NCBI GenBank assembly: GCA_047634635.1
Contig: JBLIIE010000003.1
Span: 1-64,000, forward strand
Source of the DNA: Granulosicoccus sp047634635
GTDB lineage: Bacteria > Pseudomonadota > Gammaproteobacteria > Granulosicoccales > Granulosicoccaceae
Direction: 5' to 3'
DNA length: 64,000 bases
The notes under the pieces: generated by a model
Told to the model about the DNA's origin: nothing
Seen by the model: the letters and a program-made list of their open reading frames with translations, nothing else
Database searches by the model: none
Position numbers and translations under genes: made by a program
Part shown: piece after piece, positions 36,203-46,020 of the stretch
Position numbering within the stretch: position 1 is the stretch's first letter
How the letters are laid out: each line of letters begins with the position of its first letter

Positions 36203-37033
36203 ATGACTCAACGTAGCGTTTTAATCACTGGCTGCTCCTCCGGAATCGGATTGGATGCTGCCAGGACCCTGTCATCTAGAGGTTGGCACGTTCTGGCCAC
36301 CTGCCGTAAGGAGAGTGATTGCGAACTATTGCGTGCTGAAGGACTAGAATCGTTTCCTCTTGATTACGACGATTCACAAAGCATATCGCAAGGTGTTCTC
36401 CACGCCTTGGAGCTCACAAACGGCAAACTCGATGCCTTATTCAATAACGGTGCTTATGCTATCCCTGGGTTAGTCGAAGACTTACCACGAGGTGCTCTGC
36501 GTGCGATATTCGAAACTAATCTGTTTGGCCAGTTCGAATTAATCAACGGAGTGTTACCTATCATGCGTAAGCAGGGGCACGGCCGGATTGTTAACTGTTC
36601 GTCTGTACTTGGTTTTGCAGCTCAACCTTTCAGAGGTGCCTACAACGCTAGCAAGTTTGCCATGGAAGGGTTAAGCGACACATTGCGATTAGAGCTTAGC
36701 GATTCGCCTATACAAGTTATTCTGATAGAACCAGGCCCCATCAAAACATTAATTCGACAAAATTCAATTGCACCGTTTGAACGCTGGGTGAATTGGAAAT
36801 CCTCTCATCAGCGCGAACGCTATGAAAACGAACTCTGCCCCCGATTGTACACGCCTGCTAATATAAAGAACAAGTTCGAACTGCTGCCAGATGCAGTTAC
36901 AGAAAAACTGATTCATGCTCTTGAAAGTACACGGCCACGTCCACGATACTTCGTCACAACTCCTACGTATTTAGCTGGGTTTTTCAAACGAGTGTTGAGC
37001 ACTCGGTGGTTCGACAGAGTGTTATCACGCTAG
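36203..37033 (+). CDS. Short-chain dehydrogenase/reductase
   Basis: A 276-residue classical SDR with cofactor motif TGCSSGIG, NNGAY in place of NNAG, catalytic Ser region VNCSSVLG, YNASK and PGPIKT. The C-terminal tail (TTPTYLAGFFKRVLS) is of the kind seen in SDRs of the oxidoreductase group annotated near lipid or steroid metabolism. It uses NAD(P)(H); no substrate can be given. It follows the WbsX gene by 44 bases on the same strand and converges on an EamA transporter gene. Confidence 0.88.
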   Translation: MTQRSVLITGCSSGIGLDAARTLSSRGWHVLATCRKESDCELLRAEGLESFPLDYDDSQSISQGVLHALELTNGKLDALFNNGAYAIPGLVEDLPRGALRAIFETNLFGQFELINGVLPIMRKQGHGRIVNCSSVLGFAAQPFRGAYNASKFAMEGLSDTLRLELSDSPIQVILIEPGPIKTLIRQNSIAPFERWVNWKSSHQRERYENELCPRLYTPANIKNKFELLPDAVTEKLIHALESTRPRPRYFVTTPTYLAGFFKRVLSTRWFDRVLSR

Positions 37034-37061
37034 CAGGCCACGCGGGTAATTCGATGATCCG

Positions 37062-37937
37062 CTACTGAGTTTTACCCTGCTCGTTTTGCCTCTCTCGATA
37101 CCAAATAAACAATCCACTTGAAACAATGATGGCCGTACCGATGATAGTTCGCTGATCAGGTGGTTGACCAAACACGACCCAGCTGAGGATTGCTATGTAG
37201 ATAACCTGGGAATACACCGTCGGGGCAAGTACGGATGCCTCAGCCATTTGATGTGCACGTGTAAGCACGGAATGACCGATCATTCCAAGGGTGCCAATCA
37301 TTGTCAGTAAAAACCAGGTATGAAAACTGTCAGGCCATTGCCAGACGTAAAACGCAAGAGGCGCGAGCAATACTGTCGCAATTCCTGAGACATAGAATTG
37401 TACTGTAGAGTTTTCATCGACACCGGCGATCACCCTGCTCATCACAAAGTAGCCGCTGGCACACAACATAGCTCCTATCGCCAAAAAGACATGAGGATCG
37501 AATCGCTGTCCCCAGGGTTCTAAAATAACAAGCACGCCCAGAAATCCAATAAAAACAGCAAGCAGTCGTTTCATACCCACCTTTTCTCCCAGAATGGGAA
37601 CACTGAGCAAGCAAACCGTTAACGGTACTACAAAAAATATCGCTATCGTTGTAGTCAGTGGCAGGTATTGGAGTGCGTTGAAGTTCAATGCGGTCGAGCA
37701 CAACAGGAACATCGCCCTTACAACTTGCAAACCTGGCTTATTTGACTTTGCGATTCCAATTCCATGCTTGGGCATATATACAACAACCGTACACAGGAAG
37801 TGACCAAAGTAGCGTAGCCATACAACCTGAAATACAGGAACTGCCGCACTGACGAGCCACTTAGCAGTGGTGTCCATGCCAGCAAAGCACAGGAATGCCA
37901 GCAACATGAGTAAGTAGGCGAATGTAAGTTGCGACAC
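37062..37937 (-). CDS. EamA/DMT family transporter
   Basis: A 291-residue membrane protein with ten predicted helices arranged as two EamA repeats. The first helix carries LLAFLCFAGMDTTAKWL and the second repeat begins near FLAIGAMLCASGYFVMSR. Members export amino acids, nucleobases or similar metabolites. The substrate is unknown. It lies 42 bases downstream of an MFS transporter gene on the same strand and may share its transcript. Confidence 0.88.
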   Translation of the reverse strand: MSQLTFAYLLMLLAFLCFAGMDTTAKWLVSAAVPVFQVVWLRYFGHFLCTVVVYMPKHGIGIAKSNKPGLQVVRAMFLLCSTALNFNALQYLPLTTTIAIFFVVPLTVCLLSVPILGEKVGMKRLLAVFIGFLGVLVILEPWGQRFDPHVFLAIGAMLCASGYFVMSRVIAGVDENSTVQFYVSGIATVLLAPLAFYVWQWPDSFHTWFLLTMIGTLGMIGHSVLTRAHQMAEASVLAPTVYSQVIYIAILSWVVFGQPPDQRTIIGTAIIVSSGLFIWYRERQNEQGKTQ

Positions 37938-37979
37938 GAATTATGGGCTGTCCAGATTTAAAAAAAGAAACCACATAAA

Positions 37980-39167
37980 CTACAACCGCTTTGGCAGGAA
38001 GCTTGTGGAAATGGCGGATGAGAAATGCATGAGCGCAAGTACGAAAAAGAATACATGAAATGGGAACACCACGAGTACTGCACTAACTAACAAGGGCGTC
38101 AATAACTCTGACGCCTCTCGCCAAGTAGAGAATATCGTAGTCATCGCCACACGCTCATGAGTCTTGACGTTTCTCAGAAACGGAATATTACCCAAAACAT
38201 CGAGCAATACTCCACCCAGAGCACCCGTCACCCAAAACACCAACCCCCAAGGCGTAGGATCACCCAGAAATCCTAATCCAACCAGACTCAGACCCGTGAT
38301 GGTAAGCCCCGTATATATCACCTGCCGTGTGCCGAAACGGTTTGAAGCGCGGCGTATAACCGGACTGAGAAATAATAAACCCGATACTCCTGAAAGAAGC
38401 ACTCCAGCCGACCAAACCGGAAGGCCAGCTTCGATGACGTAGATCGGACCGTAGATGTACAAGGTTACCCAAAAACTCGACCGACTCAACGTTATGCCAT
38501 AGGCGATCCGAAGCCGCTTTTGTCCCGAGTACCTTTTTATGGATTGCCACGGATTCTTGGCTTGCGACTTAGCTTTGACCACCACCTTGTTGTCGCCCAG
38601 GCGAAGCTTCCAAAAGTATCCCAACATCAGGGTTGCAGCGATAGCAGAAAAGACGAAAGGCAGATTAAAATGCCCATGCTCAACCAACCATGAACCGGCA
38701 AAAGGACCCACTACCCAAGCAGCTCCAGCATATTGCATTCGACGGGACTCATTGAGTGTCAATTCCTTTTTTCCAATGTAATCCAAAATGTACAGCGACA
38801 TACACACGGTATATATCGATGCTGCCGCAGAACGTAGCCCTATTCCCAATGGCAGAAGAACAGTTGAACGAGTAAACAGGAAAAATGCAGCCACAATCAG
38901 AATTCCACCACCCAAGGTGACAAGCCAACGACGCCCTATCAGTCGCTCCAGCGTCCCCAGATTCAAGGTGATACACAGCGTCAATACACCCGCAATTAGA
39001 TAGACCAAGGCTACATTTTCTTTGCTGCCGAGTGTTTCCAGCGCTGCCAGAGGCACGATACTAACAAGCACCGACCGGGAGAATCCTTCAATGGCGGACA
39101 ATCGCGCCAGGTTAGTACTGGTGTTTCCATGTAGCTGCGTAAGCGCTAACGGTCGACGATGGAACAT
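37980..39167 (-). CDS. Major facilitator superfamily transporter
   Basis: A 395-residue membrane protein with about twelve helices. The first 25 residues are cytoplasmic, and the central loop is basic (VVKAKSQAKNPWQSIKRY), the usual pattern of a 12-helix MFS protein. The RRASNRFGTRQ segment corresponds to the conserved loop in the C-terminal half. No family-specific signature lets me name a substrate; small-molecule export is as likely as import. ATG 39167 gives the full first helix. The intergenic stretch to the next gene has a run of short repeats but no clear terminator. Confidence 0.88.
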   Translation of the reverse strand: MFHRRPLALTQLHGNTSTNLARLSAIEGFSRSVLVSIVPLAALETLGSKENVALVYLIAGVLTLCITLNLGTLERLIGRRWLVTLGGGILIVAAFFLFTRSTVLLPLGIGLRSAAASIYTVCMSLYILDYIGKKELTLNESRRMQYAGAAWVVGPFAGSWLVEHGHFNLPFVFSAIAATLMLGYFWKLRLGDNKVVVKAKSQAKNPWQSIKRYSGQKRLRIAYGITLSRSSFWVTLYIYGPIYVIEAGLPVWSAGVLLSGVSGLLFLSPVIRRASNRFGTRQVIYTGLTITGLSLVGLGFLGDPTPWGLVFWVTGALGGVLLDVLGNIPFLRNVKTHERVAMTTIFSTWREASELLTPLLVSAVLVVFPFHVFFFVLALMHFSSAISTSFLPKRL

Positions 39168-39384
39168 GAGTGATTTATTAAGAGGTAGTCAGAAAATTAA
39201 GTGGGATTTATGGAGGGTATTTGCAACTCTCATGCAAGACGTATAGCAGCACGCTCATGCATGGCGCTAGTAAGTGTTCAGATTACGGCGTATTGCGTCA
39301 TATTCTGAATAGTCGAAGTCGCTCTTGCCAGCAGCGTCAAGGTGTCAGACAATCTCTGCAACGAAAACACTGAGGCCACCGAAT

Positions 39385-40059
39385 ATGTTTTCAAAAAAAA
39401 CGGCCAAATTTCTGAACGATCTGTCAAAAAACAATAACAGAGACTGGTTCAATACCAACAAGCATCGTTACGAAGACGATGTGCGGACACCGGCACTTGA
39501 ATTCATTGAGTCAATGACACCGGCTTTACATCGAATATCGCCCTTCTTCGATGCCAGCCCTAAAAAGGTCGGTGGCTCATTAATGCGTGTCTATAGAGAT
39601 ACTCGTTTTGGCACAGATAAGACCCCCTATAAAACAAATATCGGAATTCACTTCAGGCATATCCGGGCCAAGGATGTACACGCCCCAGGTTTCTACCTTC
39701 ACATAGAGCCAAAGGAAGTGTTTTTCGGGGCGGGAATATGGCGACCAGAAAGTAGCTCACTTAAAGGAATTCGAACTCTGATTGACGAGCATCCAAAGGA
39801 ATGGCTAAGTCTCAAGAAAAAATTGACGACTAAAAGCGACTTTTCATTGCAGGGTAATTCTCTGAAAAGACCACCAAAAGGCTTTGCTACTGAACACCCC
39901 CTCATTGACGATTTAAAGCGTAAAGACTTCATTGCAGTCTGTCCTCTGCCGATAGATTCTATTCGTGCTGATGATTTATCGAAGCAGATTGCAAAGCTTA
40001 TGCGAAAGTCATCCAAACTCATGGAATTCTTGTGCACTGCAGATGATTTGATGTACTAA
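39385..40059 (+). CDS. DUF2461/TIGR02453 family protein
   Basis: Start ATG 39385 has GAGG nine bases upstream and gives 224 residues; an upstream TTG at 39325 would add 20 unlikely residues. The sequence matches the DUF2461 pattern: FLNDLSKNNNRDWFNTNKHRYED near the N-terminus, then MRVYRDTRFGTDKTPYKTN and GFYLHIEPKEVFFGAGIW. The family is widespread and uncharacterised, cytoplasmic by appearance. It stands alone between an MFS gene (divergent) and a secreted protein gene. Confidence 0.88.
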   Translation: MFSKKTAKFLNDLSKNNNRDWFNTNKHRYEDDVRTPALEFIESMTPALHRISPFFDASPKKVGGSLMRVYRDTRFGTDKTPYKTNIGIHFRHIRAKDVHAPGFYLHIEPKEVFFGAGIWRPESSSLKGIRTLIDEHPKEWLSLKKKLTTKSDFSLQGNSLKRPPKGFATEHPLIDDLKRKDFIAVCPLPIDSIRADDLSKQIAKLMRKSSKLMEFLCTADDLMY

Positions 40060-40290
40060 CTGGGTTGCTCTTTTTTACCTCATTTTCCTACTACCCGCTG
40101 TGTCACAGACCTGTATCCGTTTCACAGAATCAACTTTTGAATTTATCACGAAAACACCCGTAGATCATATGCCTTGGGGGTTTCCAGAATATGCACGGTA
40201 TTTCCTGTTTTCAATCGATTGACACCCACTATAATTCAAGTATCGTTAGCTTTCCCCTTAGCCCGTCAATGTGCTCGAGTTCTCTATTTT

Positions 40291-41724
40291 ATGCGTCTCA
40301 TTCAGTCCAGCTTTTTGATGATCCTTCTGTTGTCCTCAGGTTTTTATTCTGCAAACGCCGATGAGACCAATGCAAATTACTGCGCCGTCAGCACCGGGAA
40401 AACTGGTTCATTAGGCGGTGCACGTGCCCTTTTTGAGACTAGTTGCACAAATTACGAACTGTTGGACTGTGACCCAATTCGTGGAGGTGGCTGGCAGTGT
40501 TCTTCAGTTGTAATTGGCGCAAACGCACCAGGGGGTGTGAGCGCAGGCAACCAGACACAACCCAACAACAATACAACTGCCAATGCTGACACTGAAGACA
40601 GCGCTACCACCGATGAGGCGGTCACACAAATCACAGCAGCGGAGATCGTTTTACCGCCCCTTGAACCTGTCGCTCAATCCAGTGATTCTGGTGAGTGCTA
40701 TGTGGTTGCAACAGGCCTTGATCAATCAAAAATAGTTTTCGCCCAGCAGTGCGTCAATTATCAGCGTAACGATTGCGATCCTTTGGGTCGCAATCGTTGG
40801 GTATGTAGCTCAGCGAATATAAGCAGTACGCAGCGCTATGCCGAAGCAGTCGATAGCACTCCAGCCGTCGCCGAAGACGATCAGAGTGAGAATTTCGATA
40901 CAAACAATCAGCCAGATAACACGGCACCCAACAACACAGACACTCAAAGCCAGCCAGACAATGGCTCTCTAACTAATACCCAGATTGGTCGACTAGGCTC
41001 TAATGATCTACTCGTGCTGCACTATGATAATTGTCCGGATAAAGACGATGGCCATGCAATTCCTGCTGGTAAATCAGTGGTCGAAAAATACGATATAAAT
41101 AATATTCTTGCAGTGAACGGCACGTGCGGAAATAGTATTCGAAACCGGTTTAATAGTGACAGCAATGCGGTAATGAAAGCAGCGTGGGGAACTGAATATT
41201 TGGACGCTGATAGCCAGCGTACAACAGCTACCCAAGTGTCTGCCACACGCTGGGCAAGCACACTCTCTAACGGCGCAGATGTCTGGGTTGCAGAAGGTGG
41301 ACAATCAGATTTCACCGCTGATGTGGTTCGACAAATAGAAACTCGCTACTCAAACATCGATTTGAAGCGCATACACGTGATCCAGCACAGTGCTGGAAGT
41401 ACAGCCTATAATGAAAAGTTTACCGATAACGCCAACCTGTCTTACTTAAAAAACAAAACTAGCTACCAGCCTGTCGCGAACGGCAACGTTGGCAGTAACG
41501 GAACAGCTGATTTAAACCAGCAATCGTTCTACTTCGTCAGTACTGCCCGAGCCAGCCGTTTTAGCGCAGAATGGAACGCAGGATTTCAGTATCTTCAACC
41601 CGATTGCAGTGCCCGAACCGAGAATTGCAAACTGGATTTCAGCGATACTGTGGAGCTGCTTTACATTGTTGATGACAACCGCACTCAAAACGTCAACGAT
41701 TTCGCCAAAAAATATCTCAATTGA
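40291..41724 (+). CDS. Secreted protein with two Cys-rich repeats, unknown
   Basis: Starting at ATG 40291 gives 477 residues with a signal peptide (SFLMILLLSSGFYSANA). Two related Cys modules follow: one around NYCAVSTGKT to GGWQCSS and one around ECYVVATGLD to NRWVCSS, each with four Cys and a shared CDP motif, suggesting two disulfides per module. They are separated by Asn/Thr-rich low-complexity linkers. The C-terminal domain (about 270-477) begins NDLLVLHYDNCPDKDDGHA and has an Asp-rich site and an IQHSAGSTAYNE segment. I recognise no family, though the DxCPDxDDGHA motif may bind a metal. Its end overlaps the HIT gene by four bases. Confidence 0.75.
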   Translation: MRLIQSSFLMILLLSSGFYSANADETNANYCAVSTGKTGSLGGARALFETSCTNYELLDCDPIRGGGWQCSSVVIGANAPGGVSAGNQTQPNNNTTANADTEDSATTDEAVTQITAAEIVLPPLEPVAQSSDSGECYVVATGLDQSKIVFAQQCVNYQRNDCDPLGRNRWVCSSANISSTQRYAEAVDSTPAVAEDDQSENFDTNNQPDNTAPNNTDTQSQPDNGSLTNTQIGRLGSNDLLVLHYDNCPDKDDGHAIPAGKSVVEKYDINNILAVNGTCGNSIRNRFNSDSNAVMKAAWGTEYLDADSQRTTATQVSATRWASTLSNGADVWVAEGGQSDFTADVVRQIETRYSNIDLKRIHVIQHSAGSTAYNEKFTDNANLSYLKNKTSYQPVANGNVGSNGTADLNQQSFYFVSTARASRFSAEWNAGFQYLQPDCSARTENCKLDFSDTVELLYIVDDNRTQNVNDFAKKYLN

Positions 41725-42134
41725 ATCCTTTGAACCTTCATCCAAGACTCGAAGCAGACACAAGCCCGGTATGTGCAACGAGCAGTGCGCAAATCAGGCT
41801 AATGAACGATTGTCGATGGCCCTGGATAATTCTGGTACCCGTTCAGGCAGATATTGAAGAACTTCACGATTTAACACATTCACAACGAGAGAGCTTTATC
41901 TCGGACGTAAATCAAGTCAGTAGAGTTGTACAGATCTGCACAGGATGCCAAAGCGTCAATATTGCAATGCTAGGCAATGTCGTCTCTCAACTGCACTGTC
42001 ATGTTATTGCAAGAAATCCGGGAGATCCTAACTGGCCAAATCCTGTTTGGGGGTTCAATTCAGTCGTACCCTATGATGAGAGTGAACATAAGATTCAAAT
42101 GCTCATAAACGCCATCCAGAAATCATTTTCTTAG
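41721..42134 (+). CDS. HIT family protein
   Basis: A 137-residue histidine-triad protein. The N-terminal NLHPRLEADTSPVC and MNDCRWPWIILVP and the triad-like QLHCHVIAR match the HIT group found in proteobacteria. The TTG at 41721 overlaps the preceding stop codon (TTGA); TTG 41730 is possible, while ATG 41802 would remove conserved sequence. HIT proteins hydrolyse nucleotide phosphoramidates or dinucleoside polyphosphates. Overlap suggests coupling with the secreted-protein gene, though no functional link is evident. Confidence 0.85.
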   Translation: MNPLNLHPRLEADTSPVCATSSAQIRLMNDCRWPWIILVPVQADIEELHDLTHSQRESFISDVNQVSRVVQICTGCQSVNIAMLGNVVSQLHCHVIARNPGDPNWPNPVWGFNSVVPYDESEHKIQMLINAIQKSFS

Positions 42135-42286
42135 AAAACTCAGAGGGCAAGGTGAATCGCCTCCAAAGTTAGATAACGCACCAAACAGTGGATTCATCAG
42201 GCTGAACTCTCCAGCCGATTAGACAGAAGAGGTAATACACTGCCCAGTTACACTACCCTTCAACCGGTGTAAACGGTAGAGTAGTC

Positions 42287-42931
42287 ATGTCCCCGACAGC
42301 CACCAACCGTTTGATGAGTGCTCCCAATCTAGACACAACACTAGTCAGCCATCTTCTTGACGCGATAGCAGCCGATATTCTCCCAATGACTGAGAAATCA
42401 GTGATGCTTGGGAATAAAATATTCGGGGCAGCCTTACTAAAAAAATCTGACCATAGCACCTATCTGGCTGAAACCAATAACGAGATGGAAAGCCCGCTTC
42501 ACCATGGGGAGATGCATCTGCTGAAGCGCTATTTCGAATTGCCTGCAAATAAGCGTATGGCGCCTTCAGAATTGCTTTTTCTAACCACTCATGAACCGTG
42601 CAGCCTCTGCCTATCCGCGATTACCTGGAGCGGCTTCGATAATTTCTACTATTTTTTCAGCCATGAAGATTCTCGTGATAAGTTCGATATTCCACATGAT
42701 CTGAAAATTCTTAAAGAGGTGTTTGACGTGGAGCCTGGTCAATATTGCAAAAGCAATGCGTTCTGGAACAGTCACGGAATCCAGTCCTGGTTCAAGGGCA
42801 ATGAAAATACGCTGTCTGTGGAGACACGCAGCTTGATAAATGAGAAAATCCTACGGCTGAAGGACAGCTACGCCGTTCTTTCCAGTCAGTATCAGTCCGG
42901 AAAATCTGAAAATCAGATCCCGCTTAATTGA
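42287..42931 (+). CDS. Cytidine/nucleoside deaminase-like protein
   Basis: A 214-residue protein with a deaminase zinc site: HHGEMHLL holds the His and catalytic Glu, and EPCSLC the two Cys. The preceding LGNKIFGAALLKK corresponds to the conserved first strands. The C-terminal 70 residues are longer than in simple tRNA or guanine deaminases and are unlike them. It should deaminate a nucleoside or base in the cytoplasm; the substrate is unclear. It stands alone, with 152 bases free upstream. Confidence 0.82.
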   Translation: MSPTATNRLMSAPNLDTTLVSHLLDAIAADILPMTEKSVMLGNKIFGAALLKKSDHSTYLAETNNEMESPLHHGEMHLLKRYFELPANKRMAPSELLFLTTHEPCSLCLSAITWSGFDNFYYFFSHEDSRDKFDIPHDLKILKEVFDVEPGQYCKSNAFWNSHGIQSWFKGNENTLSVETRSLINEKILRLKDSYAVLSSQYQSGKSENQIPLN

Positions 42932-43038
42932 ATGTGTGTAAACCGTGGAGCCATTGACCGTCAACATTAAGCCCTCACAGCGACACCTACGCCATTTGAC
43001 ATGGCTCGGTTGTATGTGCGGGCTGAGGAACAATTAGC

Positions 43039-43650
43039 GTGTCTACACCTCTTCCAGCAATCATAGGTGTATGCCTACTTGCAATAATGGCAATTCAATC
43101 TGCAGGAACCAGTAGTGCAGAGACGTCAATTACCGTTGCCGACGCGTCTCTGGGTGCCGCATTCTACCCAGACGGATCCTGCTTATTGACCGTGGATGTG
43201 CTGGTCCAGTCTGGCAAAACCATCATTGACGCTGACGTCGACGATGTAGGGTCTCGCATGCTCATCCATTGCGATACTAAAGAGGGTCGCAGGCTAACCC
43301 TACTAGCCCGTGGTGATGCGCTCAACGTATCCCAACGGGTCCCACTGTTGACTCGAGAACAAATTCAAGAAGGCAAATTCGGAATGATCGCTTGGCTCAC
43401 GCGAAGTGGCGTGCATTATGCCGATGACAGTGCTCCCAGACGATACGTCATCGCCGGTAGCGTCATTTTACGCAAATCACCACCAGTTGCAGCAGCTGGC
43501 TTTGCACTGCACGCGCAGCGCAGACCATTTGCGCAGGTAAACGGTGTTCTCGAACCCATCGTCAAGTCGGATAGCCTAATTCAGCAAAAACCAGCACCTT
43601 TGGAAAATCTGGTAGAGCCTACTGAGGGCTCCGGCTCAACCAGCGACTAA
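43039..43650 (+). CDS. Hypothetical secreted protein
   Basis: GTG 43039 has GAGGAA eight bases upstream. The 203-residue product has a signal peptide (PAIIGVCLLAIMAIQSAG, cleavage around SSAE) and a compact domain of about 110 residues with one Cys pair (GSCLL and IHCDT) that could form a disulfide. A Pro/Ala-rich tail follows. No family is recognised. It is likely periplasmic. Its 3' end converges on the FadN-like gene 38 bases away. Confidence 0.72.
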   Translation: MSTPLPAIIGVCLLAIMAIQSAGTSSAETSITVADASLGAAFYPDGSCLLTVDVLVQSGKTIIDADVDDVGSRMLIHCDTKEGRRLTLLARGDALNVSQRVPLLTREQIQEGKFGMIAWLTRSGVHYADDSAPRRYVIAGSVILRKSPPVAAAGFALHAQRRPFAQVNGVLEPIVKSDSLIQQKPAPLENLVEPTEGSGSTSD

Positions 43651-43688
43651 AGATAGCCTTATTCAAGCACTACCTTTGTCATTGCAAA

Positions 43689-45989
43689 TTAATTTCTGAC
43701 AGCCCCACCCTCGTGTAGCAAGCCATTAATACGAGCCCGGCTTTCGGGAGTTTTCGCAAGTCTGACAAAAGCCTCCCGCTCACGCCTATACAAATCCTGC
43801 TCACTGGCAGACTGCTCAGATCCATCCTCACTACAAATAATTGACGCAATTTGCATGGCAACTGTCTTATCGTGTGGATAAAAATCTTTTCTGGCAATGC
43901 CCTCGTCCATGAACACACTCATGCGCTCCAGTATGTCACCACCTGCCAACATGAATTCCGGCACTGGTTTGGCAATGTAATCCTCTGCAAGGTCAGATAG
44001 CTCCTTGATGGATCGCGTATAGAGTCGATCTCGATTCATTAGCTCAACATCGTTATCAGGTTTGTAGTACTTCAGTCGTTCTGCAGTTTTAGGAGAAGAG
44101 GCTGTAGCGCCGTATCCAAGATTCAGCCAGGCTTTCCAGGCTGCGGTATTCCAGTCACCAGTGGCTTCATACCATCGCAAGTAAGTTTCTTTGACACCAC
44201 CACCCGATGGGATTAATCCGACTGAACTTTCCACCAGTCCAACCACACTATTGCTATGCATAACCAAACGATCACAGTGCAATAGCACTTCAAACCCACC
44301 ACCAAGAGCTAGTCCCGAAGGTGCTCCTACAACAGGTACGTTGACGTATTTAAGGGCAGCTACAGCTTGTTGAAATCTGGCTAGAAATTGATCCATCCCG
44401 TGCCAATCAGATGCATCAATTTGTGCAAGAAATGCGTTTAGATCGACACCTGCCGAGTAATGTTGGGAATCATTGTGAACCAGAATGCCACGACCCGGAT
44501 TCTCTGTAGCCTTGAGAACCATTTCCATTGATTCGTCGGTGAGTGCGTTGGCCTTGGAATGAAATTCAATAAGCCGAAAGTCATCCTCAATAGCATAAAC
44601 ACTGGCTGCACGATTTTTATAAAGTGGCTCTAACGTTTGCCTGGCAAGATGGAATCGAACAACGCCTTCAGGCAGATCAATAGGTTGATTAACACCATTA
44701 GCATGCTGTACTTGAAGCTCACCCGCAACGACTGAATAAAAAGCCTGGTCTCGCCGCAATGCGTCCGGCACATCAGCACCCGTCGCACTTAATAAATTGG
44801 CAACAGTCTCCGCACCGAGCGCATCAATCATCTCGAAAGGACCCCGAAGCCAATTGAACCCTAGCTTCATCGCATCATCAATGTCCTGAGCAGAATCACA
44901 AACATCACCTAACAAGCTTGCTGCGTAACCAAGAACTCTACCCAATACGTTTTGGCAAAACTGGGCTTCTAAATCATCTCCGAGTATCAGCTCTGAGAGC
45001 GGCTCCTGTCGATCGGCGGTTCGTTGCGCAGCAACCAATGCACGCATTGGAAGAGCTTCATTGGCTGGCGCATAACTACCCGCATGAAGTTGCCGCGCTA
45101 ACCGTTCACCACTGTCACCAACTTTATAAAAACCTCCCAGACCTTTGTTTCCAGTTAAGCCTTCTGACACCATCGAATTGATCATGTCACTCTCAGCACC
45201 GACAGCATGAAATGCATCGTCGGGAGGCAGAATGCTGCGCAATGAACGCACAACATCGGACATAAGATCTATGCCTATCAAGTCATATAAACCGAAGACA
45301 CCTGTTTTGGGTATGCCCATGGGCCTGCCCATCAAAGCATCAGCAGTCTCCACGGGTAAATTGAGCCTGAGTGCCTCATCAATGCCCACTTGCAACGCAA
45401 AAACACCAACACGGTTGCCCAGAAAGCCAGGTGTGTCGTTGCAGATCACGACGCCTTTCCCCAGCTCCCGATCATTAAAATCAGCGAGTGTTTGCATAAC
45501 ATCGTCGCGGGTATTTGTGCCACGGACCAGCTCCAGCAAGCGCATGTAACGAACTGGATTGAAATAGTGTGTAATAGCAAAGCGCTGACGAAAATCCTCA
45601 GGCATGGTTTCCACCAACAAACTGATGGGGATAGTCGACGTATTGGAGGTCACAATGCAATGAGCTGGAACAACATCATTTAGCCGCTGATACAGATCAC
45701 GCTTAATGTCCAACCGTTCAACAATAGCCTCGACCACCCAATCAGCATTCGCCAATTTTTCGAAATCGTCGCGAATATTGCCAACCGTGATTAAATCCGC
45801 AGCGCTTTTATGCATCAACGCGGGGGGATCTGATCGCAAAAGTCGCTGCACAGCAGCTTCGCTGACCGAATTATCAGATTCTTCACCCGGCAGATCCAGC
45901 AGCAGAACCGAATGTCCTGCGTTGGCAATTTGGCCGGCGATGCCAGCGCCCATGGTGCCGGAACCAATAACAGCGATTTGCTTAAACAT
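43689..45989 (-). CDS. 3-hydroxyacyl-CoA dehydrogenase/enoyl-CoA hydratase, FadN type
   Basis: A 766-residue bifunctional enzyme with the dehydrogenase first. Residues about 5-185 form the NAD-binding domain (GSGTMGAG at 9-16, SNTSTIPI), then a helical dehydrogenase C-terminal domain with FYKVGDSG and FNWLRGPFEMIDALG. From about 440 a crotonase domain follows (HYSAGVDLNAFLAQ, GGGFEVLLHCD, GLIPSGGGVKET). This is the FadN order, opposite to FadB/FadJ. It catalyses two steps of beta-oxidation. It lies 31 bases after dmdA on the same strand, so the two are probably co-transcribed. DmdD is a different enzyme, so the link to DMSP-derived acyl-CoA is only a guess. Confidence 0.92.
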   Translation of the reverse strand: MFKQIAVIGSGTMGAGIAGQIANAGHSVLLLDLPGEESDNSVSEAAVQRLLRSDPPALMHKSAADLITVGNIRDDFEKLANADWVVEAIVERLDIKRDLYQRLNDVVPAHCIVTSNTSTIPISLLVETMPEDFRQRFAITHYFNPVRYMRLLELVRGTNTRDDVMQTLADFNDRELGKGVVICNDTPGFLGNRVGVFALQVGIDEALRLNLPVETADALMGRPMGIPKTGVFGLYDLIGIDLMSDVVRSLRSILPPDDAFHAVGAESDMINSMVSEGLTGNKGLGGFYKVGDSGERLARQLHAGSYAPANEALPMRALVAAQRTADRQEPLSELILGDDLEAQFCQNVLGRVLGYAASLLGDVCDSAQDIDDAMKLGFNWLRGPFEMIDALGAETVANLLSATGADVPDALRRDQAFYSVVAGELQVQHANGVNQPIDLPEGVVRFHLARQTLEPLYKNRAASVYAIEDDFRLIEFHSKANALTDESMEMVLKATENPGRGILVHNDSQHYSAGVDLNAFLAQIDASDWHGMDQFLARFQQAVAALKYVNVPVVGAPSGLALGGGFEVLLHCDRLVMHSNSVVGLVESSVGLIPSGGGVKETYLRWYEATGDWNTAAWKAWLNLGYGATASSPKTAERLKYYKPDNDVELMNRDRLYTRSIKELSDLAEDYIAKPVPEFMLAGGDILERMSVFMDEGIARKDFYPHDKTVAMQIASIICSEDGSEQSASEQDLYRREREAFVRLAKTPESRARINGLLHEGGAVRN

Positions 45990-46020
45990 GATGTGACAGT
46001 CGTCTATTTGTGTAGGGCGA

